Of a DNA stretch of 64,000 nucleotides, positions 43,853-53,252 are shown piece after piece. The notes under the pieces were generated by a model that was given only the letters and a program-made list of their open reading frames with translations, was not told the DNA's origin and made no database searches. The DNA comes from Nocardia sp. BSTN01 (GTDB taxonomy: Bacteria > Actinomycetota > Actinomycetes > Mycobacteriales > Mycobacteriaceae), in contig NZ_JADKYP010000028.1 of the NCBI RefSeq assembly GCF_015354405.1, forward strand, positions 1 to 64,000. The letters are read 5' to 3'. Both the position numbers and the translations under genes were made by a program. How positions within the stretch are numbered: position 1 is the stretch's first letter; every line of letters starts with the position of its first letter.

Positions 43853-43999
43853 TCCGGCGCGGGCGGCAACACTCCGCCGGACACGCTGCGCCACACCCAC
43901 GACTCCCGCGAATTACCCGAAGCTCACCTGTCTCTGTGCGTTACTGGTCGAGCAGTTCGTTCTCCCCCGATTCGTTCCGAACCGAGGATGTGATGCGAA

Positions 44000-44338
44000 A
44001 TGATCCATCGTCCGCGCGTACGTAGCCTGCTCGCCGCGACCGCCGGCGCCGCACTGCTCGCTCTGGGATCCGGCCTGCTGACGGCAGCGCCCGCCGGCGC
44101 CGCCCCGAATGCGCCGGTCCCCGTCCACGATCCGAACTATCCGCTCGGCGGCGACGCCCAACATCCGGGCACGCCGGAGCAGGACCCACAGGCGGAGAAG
44201 GCCGAGAAGCTGGGCGGCCACGCCACCACCGACATCATCGAACTGGCCACCGACACCACCACGAAGATCGTCGAGATGGGCGCCGACGTCCTGAAATGTG
44301 GACTGAATATCGCGATGCCATCCGTGAAATGTGACTAG
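44000..44338 (+). CDS. Small secreted protein
   Basis: A 112-residue protein with a signal peptide (MIHRPRVRSLLAATAGAALL, cleavage after AGA-A near residue 35). The mature part is proline-rich at first (VPVHDPNYPLGGDAQHPGTP), then helical (TTDIIELATDTTTKIVEMGA), and ends with two cysteines (LKCGL, VKCD) that could form a disulfide. Such small secreted proteins are common in Nocardia. Function unknown. Confidence 0.7.
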   Translation: MIHRPRVRSLLAATAGAALLALGSGLLTAAPAGAAPNAPVPVHDPNYPLGGDAQHPGTPEQDPQAEKAEKLGGHATTDIIELATDTTTKIVEMGADVLKCGLNIAMPSVKCD

Positions 44339-44340
44339 TG

Positions 44341-44403
44341 GCAGGCGAACAGCGCCGGGCCGGGTTCAGATCAGGCTGATCTGCCCGGCCTGTTCGCTGC
44401 CCG
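44341..44403. terminator. Nested hairpin between secreted protein and SRAP genes
   Basis: GCGAACAG pairs with CTGTTCGC, enclosing CCGGGC/GCCCGG and CAGATCA/TGATCTG arms. The structure straddles the 3' end of the convergent SRAP gene, so it may terminate both transcripts. Confidence 0.6.
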
Positions 44404-45199
44404 CGCCCGGTACCGGATCCAGCAGCTGCGGACCGTTGTTGCGCACCGAATTCACCAGCGGCGAGACCGGCCGCGCGACGATCGACGAAATCACCTGCGG
44501 CTTCGGGGTTTCCAGCAGTTCGTGCGGCGCCGGATGGTCGGGGTCGAGCCAGGCGTCCCAGTGTTCGCGCGGCATCATCAGCGGCATCCGATCATGGATG
44601 CGGGTCAGATCGCCCACCGCGTCGGTGGTGAGGATCGTGCAGGACATCAGCGGGGCCATATCCCGCTGCGCCGGATCCCGCCACACCGACCACAGGCCGG
44701 CCATGTACAACCGGTTCCCCTCCGCATCCGACATGTAGTACGGCTGCTTCACGGCCTTGCCGGACCCGGTGGGGTGCGGTTCGGTGAGCCACTCGTACCA
44801 GCCGTCCATCGGAACCAGACAGCGGCGCTTCTTCACCGAATCCCGGAACGAGGGTGCGGTGGCGGCGCGATCGGCACGGGCATTGAACAGCGGCTTGCCC
44901 TTGGCCGGAACCCCCGGTTCGGCAGCCTTGGTCCAGACCGGGATCAGACCCCAGCGCATGCGACGGATACGCAGTGCCGGGTCGTCGTCGGGGTGGTCGT
45001 GGTCGTGGCGGCGCACGACGGTGAGGATGTGATTCGTCGGGGCGACGTTGTAGTTGGCGCCGTTTCCGGATTCGCCGCCGGGCGCCGGCTTTCCCGCGGC
45101 GGCGTTGTCGTTCGGCGCCCCCTCGACGGTTTCGTCGAGGGCGTCGAGTTCGACCGCCAGCCTGGCGGGATTCGCCGTGGTCGCATATCTGCCGCACAT
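44366..45199 (-). CDS. SOS response-associated peptidase (SRAP, YedK/HMCES-type)
   Basis: A 277-residue SRAP protein, which forms a covalent link with abasic sites in single-stranded DNA. The start gives MCGRY, so that after Met removal Cys2 is the N-terminal nucleophile. NARAD (FNARADRAATAP), the glutamate in DGWYEW and the histidine in TRIHDRMP complete the active site. The open frame extends 24 residues upstream, but only this ATG gives a functional N-terminus. Its place near aroA and rsgA is as in mycobacteria. Confidence 0.92.
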   Translation of the reverse strand: MCGRYATTANPARLAVELDALDETVEGAPNDNAAAGKPAPGGESGNGANYNVAPTNHILTVVRRHDHDHPDDDPALRIRRMRWGLIPVWTKAAEPGVPAKGKPLFNARADRAATAPSFRDSVKKRRCLVPMDGWYEWLTEPHPTGSGKAVKQPYYMSDAEGNRLYMAGLWSVWRDPAQRDMAPLMSCTILTTDAVGDLTRIHDRMPLMMPREHWDAWLDPDHPAPHELLETPKPQVISSIVARPVSPLVNSVRNNGPQLLDPVPGAGSEQAGQISLI

Positions 45200-45282
45200 A
45201 TCTCCATGCTGCCATTCGGGACCGACAGAATCCGTAGGCTCGGACATACCCGCACAACGAGAAGAATCCAACTGAAGGCGAT

Positions 45283-45303
45283 TGACATCACATCTCGGAT
45301 GTG
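45283..45303 (+). promoter_or_regulatory. Possible promoter and dyad before ALDH gene
   Basis: TTGACA is followed by the inverted repeat CACAT-CTCGG-ATGTG (45289-45303), 42 bases before the ATG at 45346. The pairing of a -35-like box with a dyad suggests control by a repressor that I cannot name. Confidence 0.35.
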
Positions 45304-45345
45304 AGAACTTTTTGCCATAACTCTCTCATTAGGGGTCGCCGAATC

Positions 45346-46881
45346 ATGTCCACCACCGAGTCCACCGCCGCCACCGAGTCGGCACAGGCAGCCGAAACCG
45401 CTCTGCCCACCGAGCTCTCCTCACTGAATCCGGCCACGGGCGAGATCATTGCCACGCACCCCATCGCCGACGACGATGCGGTGCGCGCGGCCGTCGCCAA
45501 GGCCCGCGCGGCCGCCGCGACCTGGGGCGGCCTCGGTTTCGCCGACCGCAAGCGGGCGCTGCTGCGCTGGTCCAGCCGCCTCGTCGCCCGTGCCGACGAA
45601 TTCTGCGATCTGATCCACGCCGAGAACGGCAAACCGCGCGACGACGCGTACCTGGAATTGATGCTGACCCTCGAACACATCGCCTGGGCCGCCAAGAACG
45701 CCGAGAAGGTCCTCAAACCGAAGAAGGTCTCGCCCGGTGCCCTGATGTCGAACTTCGCGGCGTCGATCGAGCAGCGGCCGCTCGGCGTGGTCGGAGTGAT
45801 CGGCCCGTGGAACTACCCCGTCTACACCCCGAACGGCTCGCTCGCCTACGCGCTGGCCGCCGGCAACACCGTGGTGTTCAAGCCGAGTGAATACTCCACC
45901 GCGATCGGCAATTTCGTCGGAAAGGCCTTCGTGGACGCCAACCCCGACCTGCCCGAGGGCGTTTTCGTCACGATCAACGGCTTCGGCGCGACCGGTGCCG
46001 CGCTGGTGCGTGCGGGCGTCGACAAGATCGCCTTCACCGGCTCCACCGCGACCGGTAAGAAGATCATGGCCGCCGCGGCCGAAACACTGACTCCGGTACT
46101 GCTGGAATGCGGCGGCAAGGACGCGGTGATCGTCGCCGCCGATGCCGATATCGCCGCGGCAGCCGACGCCGTGGCCTACGGCGCGACGATGAACAGCGGC
46201 CAGACCTGCGCCGGCGTCGAACGCGTCTACGTCGACAAGTCGATTCGCGAGCCGTTCCTGGCCGAGGTGAAGAAGATCCTGTCGGACGTGCACTCCGGAT
46301 CCGACGACAAGGCCTCCTACGGTCCGATGACCATGCCGTCGCAGGTCGACATCGTGCGCCGGCACATCGAATCGGCTCTGGCCAACGGCGGCACCGCGGT
46401 GCTGGGCGGCCCGGAATCGGTGCACGCGCCGTATATCGAGCCGGTGGTGCTGGTCGATGTCGACGAGAGCTCGGACGCCGTCTGCGAGGAGACCTTCGGC
46501 CCGACCGTCACCATCCGCACCGTCGACACCATCGACGAGGCGGTCGACCTGGCGAACAACTCCAAGTACAGCCTGGGTTCGGCGGTGTACTCGCGCAAGC
46601 ACGGCCTGGAGATCGCCCGCCGCCTGCGCGCCGGCGCGACCTCGGTCAACTCGGTGCTCGGCTTCGCCGCCATCGCGTCGCTGCCCTTCGGCGGCGTCGG
46701 CGACTCCGGTATCGGCCGCATCCACGGTGCGCCCGGTCTGCTGGAGTTCACCAGCCCGCATTCGATCGCGGTGCAGCGCTTCGCCATTCCGGGTATGGCG
46801 CTGCTGAGCTACAAGCGCACCGACAGCACGATGAAGCTGCTGCGCAAGGTGGTTCCGCTGCTGCACGGACGCAACAAGTAG
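45346..46881 (+). CDS. Aldehyde dehydrogenase family protein
   Basis: A 511-residue NAD(P)-dependent dehydrogenase. [20 protein letters not shown] is the coenzyme loop; the base is in [10 protein letters not shown] and the nucleophile in [15 protein letters not shown]-terminal extension ([20 protein letters not shown]) ends in basic residues, as in membrane-associated fatty aldehyde dehydrogenases. The ATG at 45346 follows a run of purines at GGGGTCG; an upstream ATG at 45301 overlaps the dyad. A strong terminator follows. Confidence 0.88.
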   Translation: MSTTESTAATESAQAAETALPTELSSLNPATGEIIATHPIADDDAVRAAVAKARAAAATWGGLGFADRKRALLRWSSRLVARADEFCDLIHAENGKPRDDAYLELMLTLEHIAWAAKNAEKVLKPKKVSPGALMSNFAASIEQRPLGVVGVIGPWNYPVYTPNGSLAYALAAGNTVVFKPSEYSTAIGNFVGKAFVDANPDLPEGVFVTINGFGATGAALVRAGVDKIAFTGSTATGKKIMAAAAETLTPVLLECGGKDAVIVAADADIAAAADAVAYGATMNSGQTCAGVERVYVDKSIREPFLAEVKKILSDVHSGSDDKASYGPMTMPSQVDIVRRHIESALANGGTAVLGGPESVHAPYIEPVVLVDVDESSDAVCEETFGPTVTIRTVDTIDEAVDLANNSKYSLGSAVYSRKHGLEIARRLRAGATSVNSVLGFAAIASLPFGGVGDSGIGRIHGAPGLLEFTSPHSIAVQRFAIPGMALLSYKRTDSTMKLLRKVVPLLHGRNK

Positions 46882-46898
46882 TTCACTGTCTCTCGATC

Positions 46899-46927
46899 GG
46901 GCCCGCACCCAACGGTGCGGGCCCTTT
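46899..46927 (+). terminator. Intrinsic terminator after ALDH gene
   Basis: GGGCCCGCACC and GGTGCGGGCCC form a perfect 11-bp stem with a four-base loop, followed by TTT, 18 bases after the stop. Confidence 0.85.
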
Positions 46928-47056
46928 CGCGTGCCGAAATCGGCCGTGGCTACCGGTGAGATCCCGCATGAGGCCGCTAATGTCCGAATCCAGCAAATAA
47001 ACGAGCATACGTCGGAGATCACAAAACCGCGCTCCCTGCACACGGGGTCAGCTCTC

Positions 47057-48376
47057 ATGCGCGAAGATGGTCCGGTGAGTTTCTGGCCCGCGCCCCACAT
47101 CGACCATGCCGTGCACGCGACCGTCACCCTGCCCGGGTCCAAATCGATCACCAACCGGGCATTGATTCTGGCCGCGCTCGCCGACCGCCCCTCGACGATC
47201 ACCGGCGCCCTGCGCAGCCGGGACACCGAGCTGATGATCGCGGGCTTGCGCGCGATGGGCACCGCAATCACCGGTGACGGCGACACCCTCGCCGTCACCC
47301 CGCCGACGCACTTGCACAACGCCACCGTCGATTGCGGACTGGCCGGCACCGTGATGCGGTTCCTGCCGCCGGTGGCCGCGCTCGCGCACGGCGATGTCGC
47401 GTTCTTCGGTGACGAACAGGCGCGGCTGCGTCCGCTGCACACGATTCTCGACGCGCTGCGCAGCCTCGGCGTCGACATCGACGGCAACACCCTGCCCTTC
47501 GTCGTCCACGGTGCCGGGACGCTGCGCGGCGGGTCGGTCACCATCGACGCCTCCGGTTCCTCGCAGTTCGTCTCGGGGCTGCTGTTGTCGGCGGCGGGTT
47601 TCGAGACCGGGGTCACCGTGCAGCACGAGGGCGCACCGCTGCCGTCCATGCCGCATATCGAGATGACGGTGCAGATGCTGCGGCAGGCCGGGGTGCGGGT
47701 GCAGGCGCCGGCCGATCCGCGCAAGGAACAGGTCTGGACCGTCGAGCCCGGGCCGATCCACGCCGTCGACTGGGACGTCGAACCGGATCTGTCGAACGCC
47801 ACTCCCTTCTTGGCCGCGGCGGCGGTCACCGGTGGTGAGGTGACGATTCCGCACTGGCCGCAGCTGACCGCCCAGGCCGGTGACGTGATCCGCGAAATCC
47901 TGGTCCGGATGGGCGCCGAGGCGCGGCGCTTCGACGGCAAACTGACCGTGCGTGGCCCGCAGTCCCTCGCCGGTATCGATATCGACCTGCACGATGTGGG
48001 CGAACTGACGCCGACCGTGGCCGCCCTGGCCGCCCTGGCCGACTCCCCGTCGCGGCTGCGCGGCATCGCCCATCTGCGCGGGCACGAAACCGATCGGCTG
48101 GCCGCGCTGACCACCGAGATCAACCGCCTCGGCGGCAATGTCACCCAAACCGAGGACGGGCTGAGCATCGAGCCGGCCCCGCTGAAGGGCGGCGAGTGGC
48201 ATTCCTACGCCGATCACCGGATGGCGACGGCGGGAGCGATTCTCGGCCTGCGCGTACCCGGCGTGAGCATCGAGGACATCGGCACCACCGCCAAGACACT
48301 GCCCGAATTCGTCACCCTGTGGGAGTCGATGCTGGCGGGCGCCGGCGCCTTATCGGGTGAGGGAGCGGCCCACTGA
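47057..48376 (+). CDS. aroA: 3-phosphoshikimate 1-carboxyvinyltransferase (EPSP synthase)
   Basis: A 439-residue enzyme of the shikimate pathway, joining phosphoenolpyruvate to shikimate 3-phosphate. [20 protein letters not shown] binds phosphate near residue 25; [51 protein letters not shown] and [16 protein letters not shown] are its other signatures. The ATG at 47057 gives the short actinobacterial N-terminus; a GTG six codons later is possible. Its stop overlaps the predicted rsgA start, so the two are translated together. Confidence 0.94.
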   Translation: MREDGPVSFWPAPHIDHAVHATVTLPGSKSITNRALILAALADRPSTITGALRSRDTELMIAGLRAMGTAITGDGDTLAVTPPTHLHNATVDCGLAGTVMRFLPPVAALAHGDVAFFGDEQARLRPLHTILDALRSLGVDIDGNTLPFVVHGAGTLRGGSVTIDASGSSQFVSGLLLSAAGFETGVTVQHEGAPLPSMPHIEMTVQMLRQAGVRVQAPADPRKEQVWTVEPGPIHAVDWDVEPDLSNATPFLAAAAVTGGEVTIPHWPQLTAQAGDVIREILVRMGAEARRFDGKLTVRGPQSLAGIDIDLHDVGELTPTVAALAALADSPSRLRGIAHLRGHETDRLAALTTEINRLGGNVTQTEDGLSIEPAPLKGGEWHSYADHRMATAGAILGLRVPGVSIEDIGTTAKTLPEFVTLWESMLAGAGALSGEGAAH

Positions 48377-49374
48377 GGCGCCGGGAGTACGACGAATCCG
48401 ATGTCCGGGTCCGCCCGGGCAGGGGTTCGCGTCCCCGCACCAAGACCCGGCCGGAACATCGAGACGCGGTGTCGGCCATGGTGGTTTCGGTGGATCGGGG
48501 ACGCTGGGGGTGCGTGCTCGGCGACGATCCGGATCGCCGCGTGGTCGCGATGCGGGCGCGGGAACTGGGCCGCACGCCGATCGTGGTGGGCGATCAGGTG
48601 GATGTGGTCGGCGACCTGTCCGGCCGGCCCGACACCCTGGCGCGGATCGTGCGAGTCGCCGATCGCCGAACGGTGTTGCGCCGCACCGCCGACGACACCG
48701 ACCCTTTCGAACGCATCGTGGTGTCCAACGCCGAGCAGTTGTTCATCGTCGTCGCGCTGGCCGATCCGCCGCCGCGCACCGGCTTCGTCGAACGGGCCAT
48801 GGTGGCCGCGTATGCCGGTGGGCTGCAACCGATTCTGTGCCTCACCAAACACGACCTCGCCGCCGATTCCGAATTCGCCTCGGAATTCGCGGATCTGGAT
48901 CTGACCATCGTCTACGGCGGCCGCGACGATCCGCTGGAAACCGTTCGCGACCTCCTGCGGAATTCGCTGACCTGCCTGCTCGGCCACTCCGGCGTCGGCA
49001 AGTCGACGCTGGTGAATCGCGTTGTCCCCGAAGCGGAACGAGCCGTGGGGACGGTCTCCGGCGTCGGCAAGGGCCGCCACACCTCGACCCAGTCCGTAGC
49101 CCTGCCCCTGGAGGGCGGCGGCTGGGTCATCGACACCCCGGGCATCCGCTCCTTCGGCCTCGCCCACATCTCGCCCGACGACGTGATCGCCGCCTTCCCC
49201 GACCTGTCCGAGGCCATCGAGAACTGCCCCCGCGGCTGCACCCACCTCGGCCCACCCGCCGACCCGGAATGCGCGCTCGATGAACTACCCGGCAAACAAC
49301 GGCGGGTCGCGGCGATCCGACTGCTGCTGACGGCACTGAATTCCAACGATCCGTGGGTGGTCGGCAACGGCTGA
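48373..49374 (+). CDS. rsgA: Ribosome small subunit-dependent GTPase A
   Basis: A circularly permuted GTPase that helps mature the 30S subunit. LCLTKHD (G4), [10 protein letters not shown] (P-loop, G1), DTPGIRSFG (G3) and the zinc knuckle [16 protein letters not shown] appear in the permuted order. The conserved N-terminus [20 protein letters not shown] is encoded in frame only upstream of the first GTG (48469), and the only start-like codon is a CTG at 48373 overlapping the aroA stop. That start gives 333 residues, close to the mycobacterial length; from 48469 it would be 301. Confidence 0.9.
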   Translation: MRRREYDESDVRVRPGRGSRPRTKTRPEHRDAVSAMVVSVDRGRWGCVLGDDPDRRVVAMRARELGRTPIVVGDQVDVVGDLSGRPDTLARIVRVADRRTVLRRTADDTDPFERIVVSNAEQLFIVVALADPPPRTGFVERAMVAAYAGGLQPILCLTKHDLAADSEFASEFADLDLTIVYGGRDDPLETVRDLLRNSLTCLLGHSGVGKSTLVNRVVPEAERAVGTVSGVGKGRHTSTQSVALPLEGGGWVIDTPGIRSFGLAHISPDDVIAAFPDLSEAIENCPRGCTHLGPPADPECALDELPGKQRRVAAIRLLLTALNSNDPWVVGNG

Positions 49375-49384
49375 GGTGAGGGGC

Positions 49385-50071
49385 TCACTCGGCACGTTCC
49401 GGGCGCGGAGTCGCCGCCAGGCTCGCCTGCCCGATCCAGTGCGGTACCTGCCGCCGAATCGACGCGGGGCCCACGATCTCGGTCGTTTCGTCCCGTAGCG
49501 CCGCCGCCCAGCTCCGGTCGCCCCGCCAGATCTCGGTGAGCCGGCGCAACGTGCTGCGCACGGTCGCCGCGACCTCGAATCCTGGGTCGTAGTCGCAGAT
49601 CGCCGCCGTACCGCGCTCGACCAGCAGCCACCAGTGCGCCTCCTTGCCGGGGACGTCGGTGAACTCGACCGCCAGAACCGTCCGCTCGTCGGGCCACGCC
49701 CGGATCGGTATCGTGCGACGGATATCCCACAGCAACAGGTGCGGATCCAGATCCCTGTCGCCGAGATCGCCGATCCAGCGCACCCCCCACGCGCCGAGCG
49801 CCTGTACGACGGTCGACAGCTCTCGTCCGGCCTCGGTCAGGATGTAGGCGGCGCGGCCGTCCACCCCGATCTCGCGGCGCAGCACGCCGGACCGCTCCAG
49901 CGAGCGCAGCCGCCGGGAGAGCAAAGCGGGCGACATCTTCGGATTGCCGCGCCGCAGTTCGTTGAAATGCGTGCTGCCCAAGAGTAATTCGCGCACGACC
50001 AGCAAGGTCCACCGCTCGTCGAGGACATCCATTGCCTTGGCGATCGGGCAGAACTCCCCGTAGCCGGACAC
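49385..50071 (-). CDS. HxlR-family regulator with C-terminal extension
   Basis: A 228-residue regulator. The HxlR winged HTH occupies residues about 8-100 (CPIAKAMDVLDERWTLLVVR, SPALLSRRLRSLERSGVLRR). The last 110 residues form an SCP2-like domain (LAVEFTDVPGKEAHWWLLVE). The N-terminal Cys (FCPIAK) is often a redox or ligand sensor in the family. It is divergent from the methyltransferase gene, with two direct repeats between them. Confidence 0.85.
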   Translation of the reverse strand: MSGYGEFCPIAKAMDVLDERWTLLVVRELLLGSTHFNELRRGNPKMSPALLSRRLRSLERSGVLRREIGVDGRAAYILTEAGRELSTVVQALGAWGVRWIGDLGDRDLDPHLLLWDIRRTIPIRAWPDERTVLAVEFTDVPGKEAHWWLLVERGTAAICDYDPGFEVAATVRSTLRRLTEIWRGDRSWAAALRDETTEIVGPASIRRQVPHWIGQASLAATPRPERAE

Positions 50072-50099
50072 ACAACCAGTAGACCACTCGGCGCGGGCT

Positions 50100-50125
50100 G
50101 GGTACAGATCGCGCGGGGTACAGAT
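50100..50125. promoter_or_regulatory. Direct repeats upstream of HxlR and methyltransferase
   Basis: GGGTACAGAT occurs at 50100-50109 and again at 50116-50125, 16 bp apart. Direct repeats of this size in a divergent promoter are a plausible HxlR binding site. Confidence 0.45.
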
Positions 50126-50168
50126 GTTGAACTGGCCGGTGCCACCACCGCCGCCGGATGCTAGCGAT

Positions 50169-50999
50169 ATGACAGCTATCCATCACACCCAGCAATCACC
50201 CGCCGACCTCACCGAACGCACACACGCACTCTGGGCCCTCGGCGACTATCCCCGCGTCGCGGACACCGTCATCCCCGGCCTCGGCCGGCGCCTGGTTCGA
50301 GCCTGCGATATCCGTCCCGGCCAACGAGTGCTCGATATCGCCGCCGGAGCGGGGAATGCGGCCATTCCGGCGGCCGAAGCCGGCGCGGACGTCATCGCCA
50401 GTGACCTGACGCCGGAAATGTTCGACGCGGGCCGGGCCGCGGCGGCCGCCCGCGGTGTCCACCTCGCCTGGGAGACCGCCGACGCCCAGGCGCTGCCGTA
50501 CGACGATGGTCGATTCGACGTCGCCCTGTCGTGCGTGGGCATCATGTTCGCGCCGTCGCATCGGGCGGCGGCCGACGAACTGCTCCGAGTGACCGCGCCG
50601 AATGCGACGATCGGGCTGATCAACTGGACGCCGGAGGGATTCATCGGCGAAATGTTCGCCATCGCGAAGCGGTTCGCGCCGCCACCGCCGCCCGGTGCGC
50701 AATCGCCGCTGCTCTGGGGCACCGCCGACCACCTCCGGGAACTGCTCGGCGACCGCGTCACCGACCTGCACATCGAGCGCGAATTCGCGACGGTGGAATG
50801 TTTCGCCGACGGGGACCGCTTCCGTGACTTCTTCAAGGCCCATTACGGTCCCACGGTCGCCGTGTACAAAGCCCTGGCCGGCGACTCGGACCGCATCGCC
50901 GAACTGGACTGCGCCCTCGCCGACCTGGCCGCTCGCCACAACCTCGGCGGCGGGCGGATGCGCTGGGAGTACCTTCTGGTCACCGCCCGGCGGGCGTAA
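50169..50999 (+). CDS. Class I SAM-dependent methyltransferase
   Basis: A 276-residue methyltransferase. Motif I is VLDIAAGAGNAAIPAAEAGA near residue 57, motif II SDLTPEMFDAG, motif III near DAQALPYDDGRFDVALSCVG and motif IV before INWTPEGF. The opening (HALWALGDYPRVADTVIPGL) is like UbiE/Coq5-related enzymes of small-molecule methylation. Likely repressed by the divergent HxlR. Substrate unknown. Confidence 0.87.
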   Translation: MTAIHHTQQSPADLTERTHALWALGDYPRVADTVIPGLGRRLVRACDIRPGQRVLDIAAGAGNAAIPAAEAGADVIASDLTPEMFDAGRAAAAARGVHLAWETADAQALPYDDGRFDVALSCVGIMFAPSHRAAADELLRVTAPNATIGLINWTPEGFIGEMFAIAKRFAPPPPPGAQSPLLWGTADHLRELLGDRVTDLHIEREFATVECFADGDRFRDFFKAHYGPTVAVYKALAGDSDRIAELDCALADLAARHNLGGGRMRWEYLLVTARRA

Positions 51000-51068
51000 C
51001 ACGGTTCGCCGCGCGGGCGGACCGATGCTCGATGAGGCGGCCCGGCCGAGTGCGAAGACCTGCCGCGT

Positions 51069-51623
51069 TCACGCCGAGGTCGGCAGCCGGCGCTCGCCGT
51101 GCGTGATCGCCGCGACCAGATCGTCGTAGCCGTTGACCAGTTCTGCCACCCGGAACCATGCCGCGTGCACTGCCAGATCGTCGGTGGCGGTTTCCAGCAG
51201 GTGTGCGGCGCGGGCGTATGCCGCCATGAGCCGATCGATCACGGAACCGACGGTTTCGGTATGGATCGCGGTGCCGTTCCGATGCTGTGGCACGTGGGCT
51301 TCGATCCATCGGTCGATCACGCGCACGGTCTCGCGGCGCGATGCCTCGGCCGCGCGGCGATACTCGGCATCGTGCGACTGGGCCGCACCGGTGTGCAGTT
51401 CCGCGAGTTGCCGCGCGAGCGGGTCCAGGGGATGCGCGGCCGGGCGCGAATCCCGCACCATCCGCACCAGCATCTCGGCGGTGGGCAGGCCACCGATCAC
51501 CTCGGCGCCGCCTCCCTCGAGCACCAGCAGCGGCGATACCGTGGACACCCGGGCGCCCTCGGTATCTGTGAGGTCACCGGTCACCGCGAGCACCGCCTCC
51601 GGGTGCGGCGGTGAGTACCGCAC
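51069..51623 (-). CDS. DUF4254 domain-containing protein
   Basis: A 184-residue protein. RQLAELHTGAAQSHD, RRETVRVIDRWIEAHVP, THTE-like IHTETVGSVIDRLMAAYARA and LAELVNGYDDL-like VAELVNGYDDLVAAI are the pattern of DUF4254, a helical family frequent in Nocardia and Rhodococcus. The N-terminal 40 residues are not part of the domain, and the true start may be one of the internal GTG codons. Function unknown. Confidence 0.75.
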   Translation of the reverse strand: MRYSPPHPEAVLAVTGDLTDTEGARVSTVSPLLVLEGGGAEVIGGLPTAEMLVRMVRDSRPAAHPLDPLARQLAELHTGAAQSHDAEYRRAAEASRRETVRVIDRWIEAHVPQHRNGTAIHTETVGSVIDRLMAAYARAAHLLETATDDLAVHAAWFRVAELVNGYDDLVAAITHGERRLPTSA

Positions 51624-51833
51624 CGGAGGCCGCCGTCACGGCGGTCTCGGTGACGCGGTGCGGTGAGAATTGCGGCGTCGAACACATGGGCAGCTCCTGG
51701 TCGGTGTCGGCCTTTCGATGAAACCGACCGTATGCCCCGTATTAGCTGTTCGCCCGCCTCTCGGTTGCCGCTATTGAGAAGTCACAGACGAGATCGCCGC
51801 GGTGTGCTGACGAAGCACATAACCAGCGGGTGA

Positions 51834-52250
51834 CTACGGCGTGAGCACCAGCCGTCCGCGCAATCCACCGGCGGACAACCGCTGGTGCGCCTCGGCCGCG
51901 CGCTCGAGCGGAAGGACATCGGCGACCCGCAAGGTCAGGCCGAGCGCCGCGAGTTCGGCCAGCGCGACGCCGTCGGCCCTGATCCATTCCTGATGAATAC
52001 TCATGCCGCGCAACGGAACAGGGGCGGGACCACCGGCGACCCCGGCGTACGCGCCGCCGTTGCGGACCGCCGCCGCGGCACGCACACCCACTCCCGCGCC
52101 GTCCAGCGCGCCACCCACACCTCCCGGAATCAGCGCACGTATCGCTTCGGCCAGGTCGGCGCACGCGCGAGGCACGGTCCATTCGGCGCCGAGTCCGCGC
52201 ACGAACGCCACATCCTCGTCGGCGACAGTGGCCGGTCCTCTGGTTACGCC
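51834..52250 (-). pseudogene. MDR-type oxidoreductase, C-terminal fragment
   Basis: The frame from about 52250 gives EDVAFVRGLGAEWTVPRACA, ALDGAGVGVRAAAAVRNGGA and HQRLSAGGLRGRLVLTP, the last third of a quinone-oxidoreductase-type protein. The catalytic domain and the AGGVG coenzyme loop are missing; upstream residues do not match. A truncated remnant. Confidence 0.75.
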
Positions 52251-52358
52251 CGCAGCTGAGCGGCACCCGTCTGCGTCTCGGTGATGCCCGATGCGCTGCA
52301 CGGATGCAATACTTGACAACGCCCCGCCACCGGCCGGATCCAGGAAGGAGGGAAACCG

Positions 52359-52937
52359 ATGACCGCAGATCCACTGCCTTCGTGGGCCGTCCCCCCGACT
52401 GCTGGTTATACCAGCGATGACCTGGATCGTTTGCCAGGTCTACCGCCGCATACCGAGCTGATCGATGGGAGCCTCGTCTTCGTGAGCCCGCAGATGAGGT
52501 TCCATGCGCTGATCATCGATCTCTTGGGATTCACACTGCGAACCTTCGCACCGCCGACACTTCGGGTACGCCGGGAAATGACGGTCACACTGGACCCCCG
52601 GCAACGCCCCGAACCGGATCTCATCGTCGTGCACGCATCGGCGGATCGGGGCCCCGACCAGACCACCTACCATCCCGAGGATGTCGTACTGGCGGTCGAG
52701 GTGGTCTCCCCCGATTCCGTTGTGCGCGACCGCGAGCGGAAACCGCAGTTGTATGCCCGGGCCGGAATTACCCATTTCTGGCGGGTGGAGTACGACGACG
52801 GCCGCGCGGTCGTCTACGTCTACGAGCTCGATCCCGCCACCGGCCAGTACACACCGACCGGCATCCAGCACGATCGGCTGACCTTGTCCGTGCCGTTCGA
52901 CCTGGATATCGATCTCACCGAGTATCAGCGGATGTGA
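52359..52937 (+). CDS. Uma2-family endonuclease
   Basis: A 192-residue protein of the Uma2 (DUF820) PD-(D/E)xK nuclease superfamily. Catalytic elements are PEPDLIVVHA, AVEVVSPDS and the lysine in RERKPQLYARAG; the C-terminal FWRVEYDDGRAVVYVYELD closes the fold. Such genes are abundant and mobile in actinobacteria, and their physiological role is unknown. The ATG follows GGAGGGAAAC. It marks the left edge of the defence-type island. Confidence 0.88.
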   Translation: MTADPLPSWAVPPTAGYTSDDLDRLPGLPPHTELIDGSLVFVSPQMRFHALIIDLLGFTLRTFAPPTLRVRREMTVTLDPRQRPEPDLIVVHASADRGPDQTTYHPEDVVLAVEVVSPDSVVRDRERKPQLYARAGITHFWRVEYDDGRAVVYVYELDPATGQYTPTGIQHDRLTLSVPFDLDIDLTEYQRM

Positions 52938-53252
52938 TCAGGCTGCCCGGCCCCGGCCGCGGAGTCGTGACGGGAGTACCTCATCACTGCCCGGAAGACA
53001 TGATTCCCCTGGAGACACCCACAACTAAAGACTCGGACCGAGCACGTTCCGAATCGCACTCTGGTCACTTTCCTCGGCTGCCGGACCGTCACGCGGCCGG
53101 TATTCCCGACATGGATTATTCGTGTTACACCAGTGTGGGTAGCCGCCACTCCCTGTGCACAGTCGCCGGCGCGAGCGGACCAAGCCGCGCACCACGAGCC
53201 CAGCTGCGTGAAATTAGCACGCACAGCCGCCTCGAAACCGCCGCTGCAGAAC
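52938..53252. other. 315-bp intergenic stretch
   Basis: The stretch lies between the Uma2 gene and the convergent methyltransferase gene of the restriction system. No frame with a ribosome binding site and protein-like composition, repeat or clear hairpin was seen. Confidence 0.4.

Noticed and set aside
45421-48168. A 915-codon open frame on the minus strand opposite the ALDH and aroA genes
   Set aside because: Its translation is rich in Arg/Ser/Pro without any family pattern, and it lies opposite two clearly conserved genes. It is an artefact of high GC content.
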